From an uncultured Eubacteriales bacterium (GTDB lineage: Bacteria; Bacillota; Clostridia; Christensenellales; Aristaeellaceae), in NCBI GenBank assembly GCA_902796115.1, contig CADBNX010000248.1:1-6269 (forward strand): 6,269 nucleotides of DNA. The letters are read 5' to 3'. The notes under the pieces were generated by a model that worked only from the letters and a program-made list of their open reading frames with translations, was not told the DNA's origin and ran no database searches. Position 1 is the stretch's first letter; each line of letters opens with the position of its first letter. A program made the position numbers and the translations under genes. Shown here piece by piece: positions 6,042-6,269 of the stretch.

Positions 6042-6062
6042 GTCTGATTTCCGATGACAGAC
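6042..6062. promoter_or_regulatory. Short inverted repeat in the leader of the XRE regulator
   Basis: GTCTG (6042-6046) and CAGAC (6058-6062) form 5-base inverted arms with an 11-base centre, just downstream of the regulator's -10 box and around its predicted transcription start. The position would suit an autoregulatory operator, but arms this short can occur by chance. Confidence 0.25.
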
Positions 6063-6064
6063 TC

Positions 6065-6093
6065 ATTATACGGATCCGGCTCCGCCTAATCAA
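6065..6093 (-). promoter_or_regulatory. Sigma-A/sigma-70 promoter of the XRE regulator
   Basis: Reading the minus strand, TTGATT (6093-6088) and a perfect TATAAT (6070-6065) are separated by 17 bases. Transcription should begin near 6058, leaving a leader of about 36 bases before the preferred start at 6022. The -35 box matches consensus at four of six positions. Confidence 0.65.
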
Positions 6094-6177
6094 TAACGCA
6101 GATTGCGAATGAGGTCAACCCGCGGGGGAATGGGATGCTGAGGGAGGCATATGTCCTTTGGAACATGGGCAAACATG

Positions 6178-6225
6178 AAAAAGGGGCTGTTGCAGAAGCA
6201 TCAAAATCTGCAGCAGCTCCTTTTC
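6178..6225. terminator. Strong hairpin terminator, possibly bidirectional
   Basis: The A-rich arm ending in GGGGCTGTTGCAGA (6183-6196) pairs with TCTGCAGCAGCTCC (6207-6220) around a 10-base loop. Flanking A and T runs extend the stem to about 18 pairs. Plus-strand RNA pairs throughout with two G-U wobbles and ends in UUUUC. Minus-strand RNA has two A-C mismatches but ends in a run of five U. It may end a minus-strand gene lying beyond the right edge: one minus frame entering from the edge closes with a TGA at 6226-6224, immediately before the hairpin. The rest of 6094-6269 shows no convincing gene. Confidence 0.7.
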
Positions 6226-6269
6226 AATATTCGACTGTGCCAGTAAGACCATAGAATAACCGAAAGAGA

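Noticed and set aside
5561..6112. Plus-strand open frame of 183 codons opposite the XRE regulator
   Set aside because: It lies antisense to a recognised HTH regulator, has no ribosome binding site of note, and shows no family resemblance.
6224..6268. Minus-strand frame entering from the right edge and stopping at 6224, just before the terminator
   Set aside because: Only 14 sense codons are visible and nothing in them is recognisable. The position suits the 3' end of a gene but cannot be supported from this window.

Overview
The window looks like a chromosomal segment from an anaerobic, moderately GC-rich Firmicute of the Clostridia type. The reasons are tightly packed genes with strong GGAGG ribosome binding sites, ATGA stop/start overlaps, a clostridial-style TcdA with a C-terminal Cys cluster, and a one-carbon/Etf gene set typical of anaerobes. 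The genus cannot be fixed from the sequence alone.

Layout. (1) 1-398, minus strand: the C-terminal half of a Y1/REP-associated tyrosine transposase that lacks its N-terminal HUH half and runs off the left edge. (2) 366-419: a perfect consensus sigma-A/sigma-70 promoter (TTGACA, 17-bp spacer, TATAAT) followed at once by an 8-bp inverted repeat centred on the predicted transcription start, which looks like an operator. (3) 439-4130, plus strand: a five-gene, translationally coupled operon. It encodes a divergent methylenetetrahydrofolate reductase (MTHFR), electron transfer flavoprotein beta and alpha, an AcsE/MetH-type methyltetrahydrofolate methyltransferase, and a 74-residue protein with a Cys cluster. 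(4) 4223-4975, plus strand: tcdA, tRNA N6-threonylcarbamoyladenosine dehydratase. (5) 4979-6022, minus strand: an XRE-family regulator with a TPR-like C-terminal region, convergent with tcdA and with its own promoter. (6) 6094-6269: no convincing gene; it holds a strong hairpin terminator near the right edge.

How the genes work together. MTHFR interconverts 5,10-methylene-THF and 5-methyl-THF. The methyltransferase moves the methyl group of 5-methyl-THF to or from a cobalamin, normally on a corrinoid protein. EtfAB is a two-flavin electron carrier that normally serves an acyl-CoA dehydrogenase, but none is encoded here. The simplest reading is that EtfAB is the electron partner of this MTHFR, and that the operon is a methyl-branch module whose redox step is wired through an Etf, possibly by electron bifurcation. 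No MetV, RnfC2, Hdr or corrinoid protein is present in the window. The small Cys-rich protein is the least explained member and a candidate Fe-S or metal-binding accessory subunit. The MTHFR-Etf partnership is inferred from gene order and is the most interesting hypothesis in the window.
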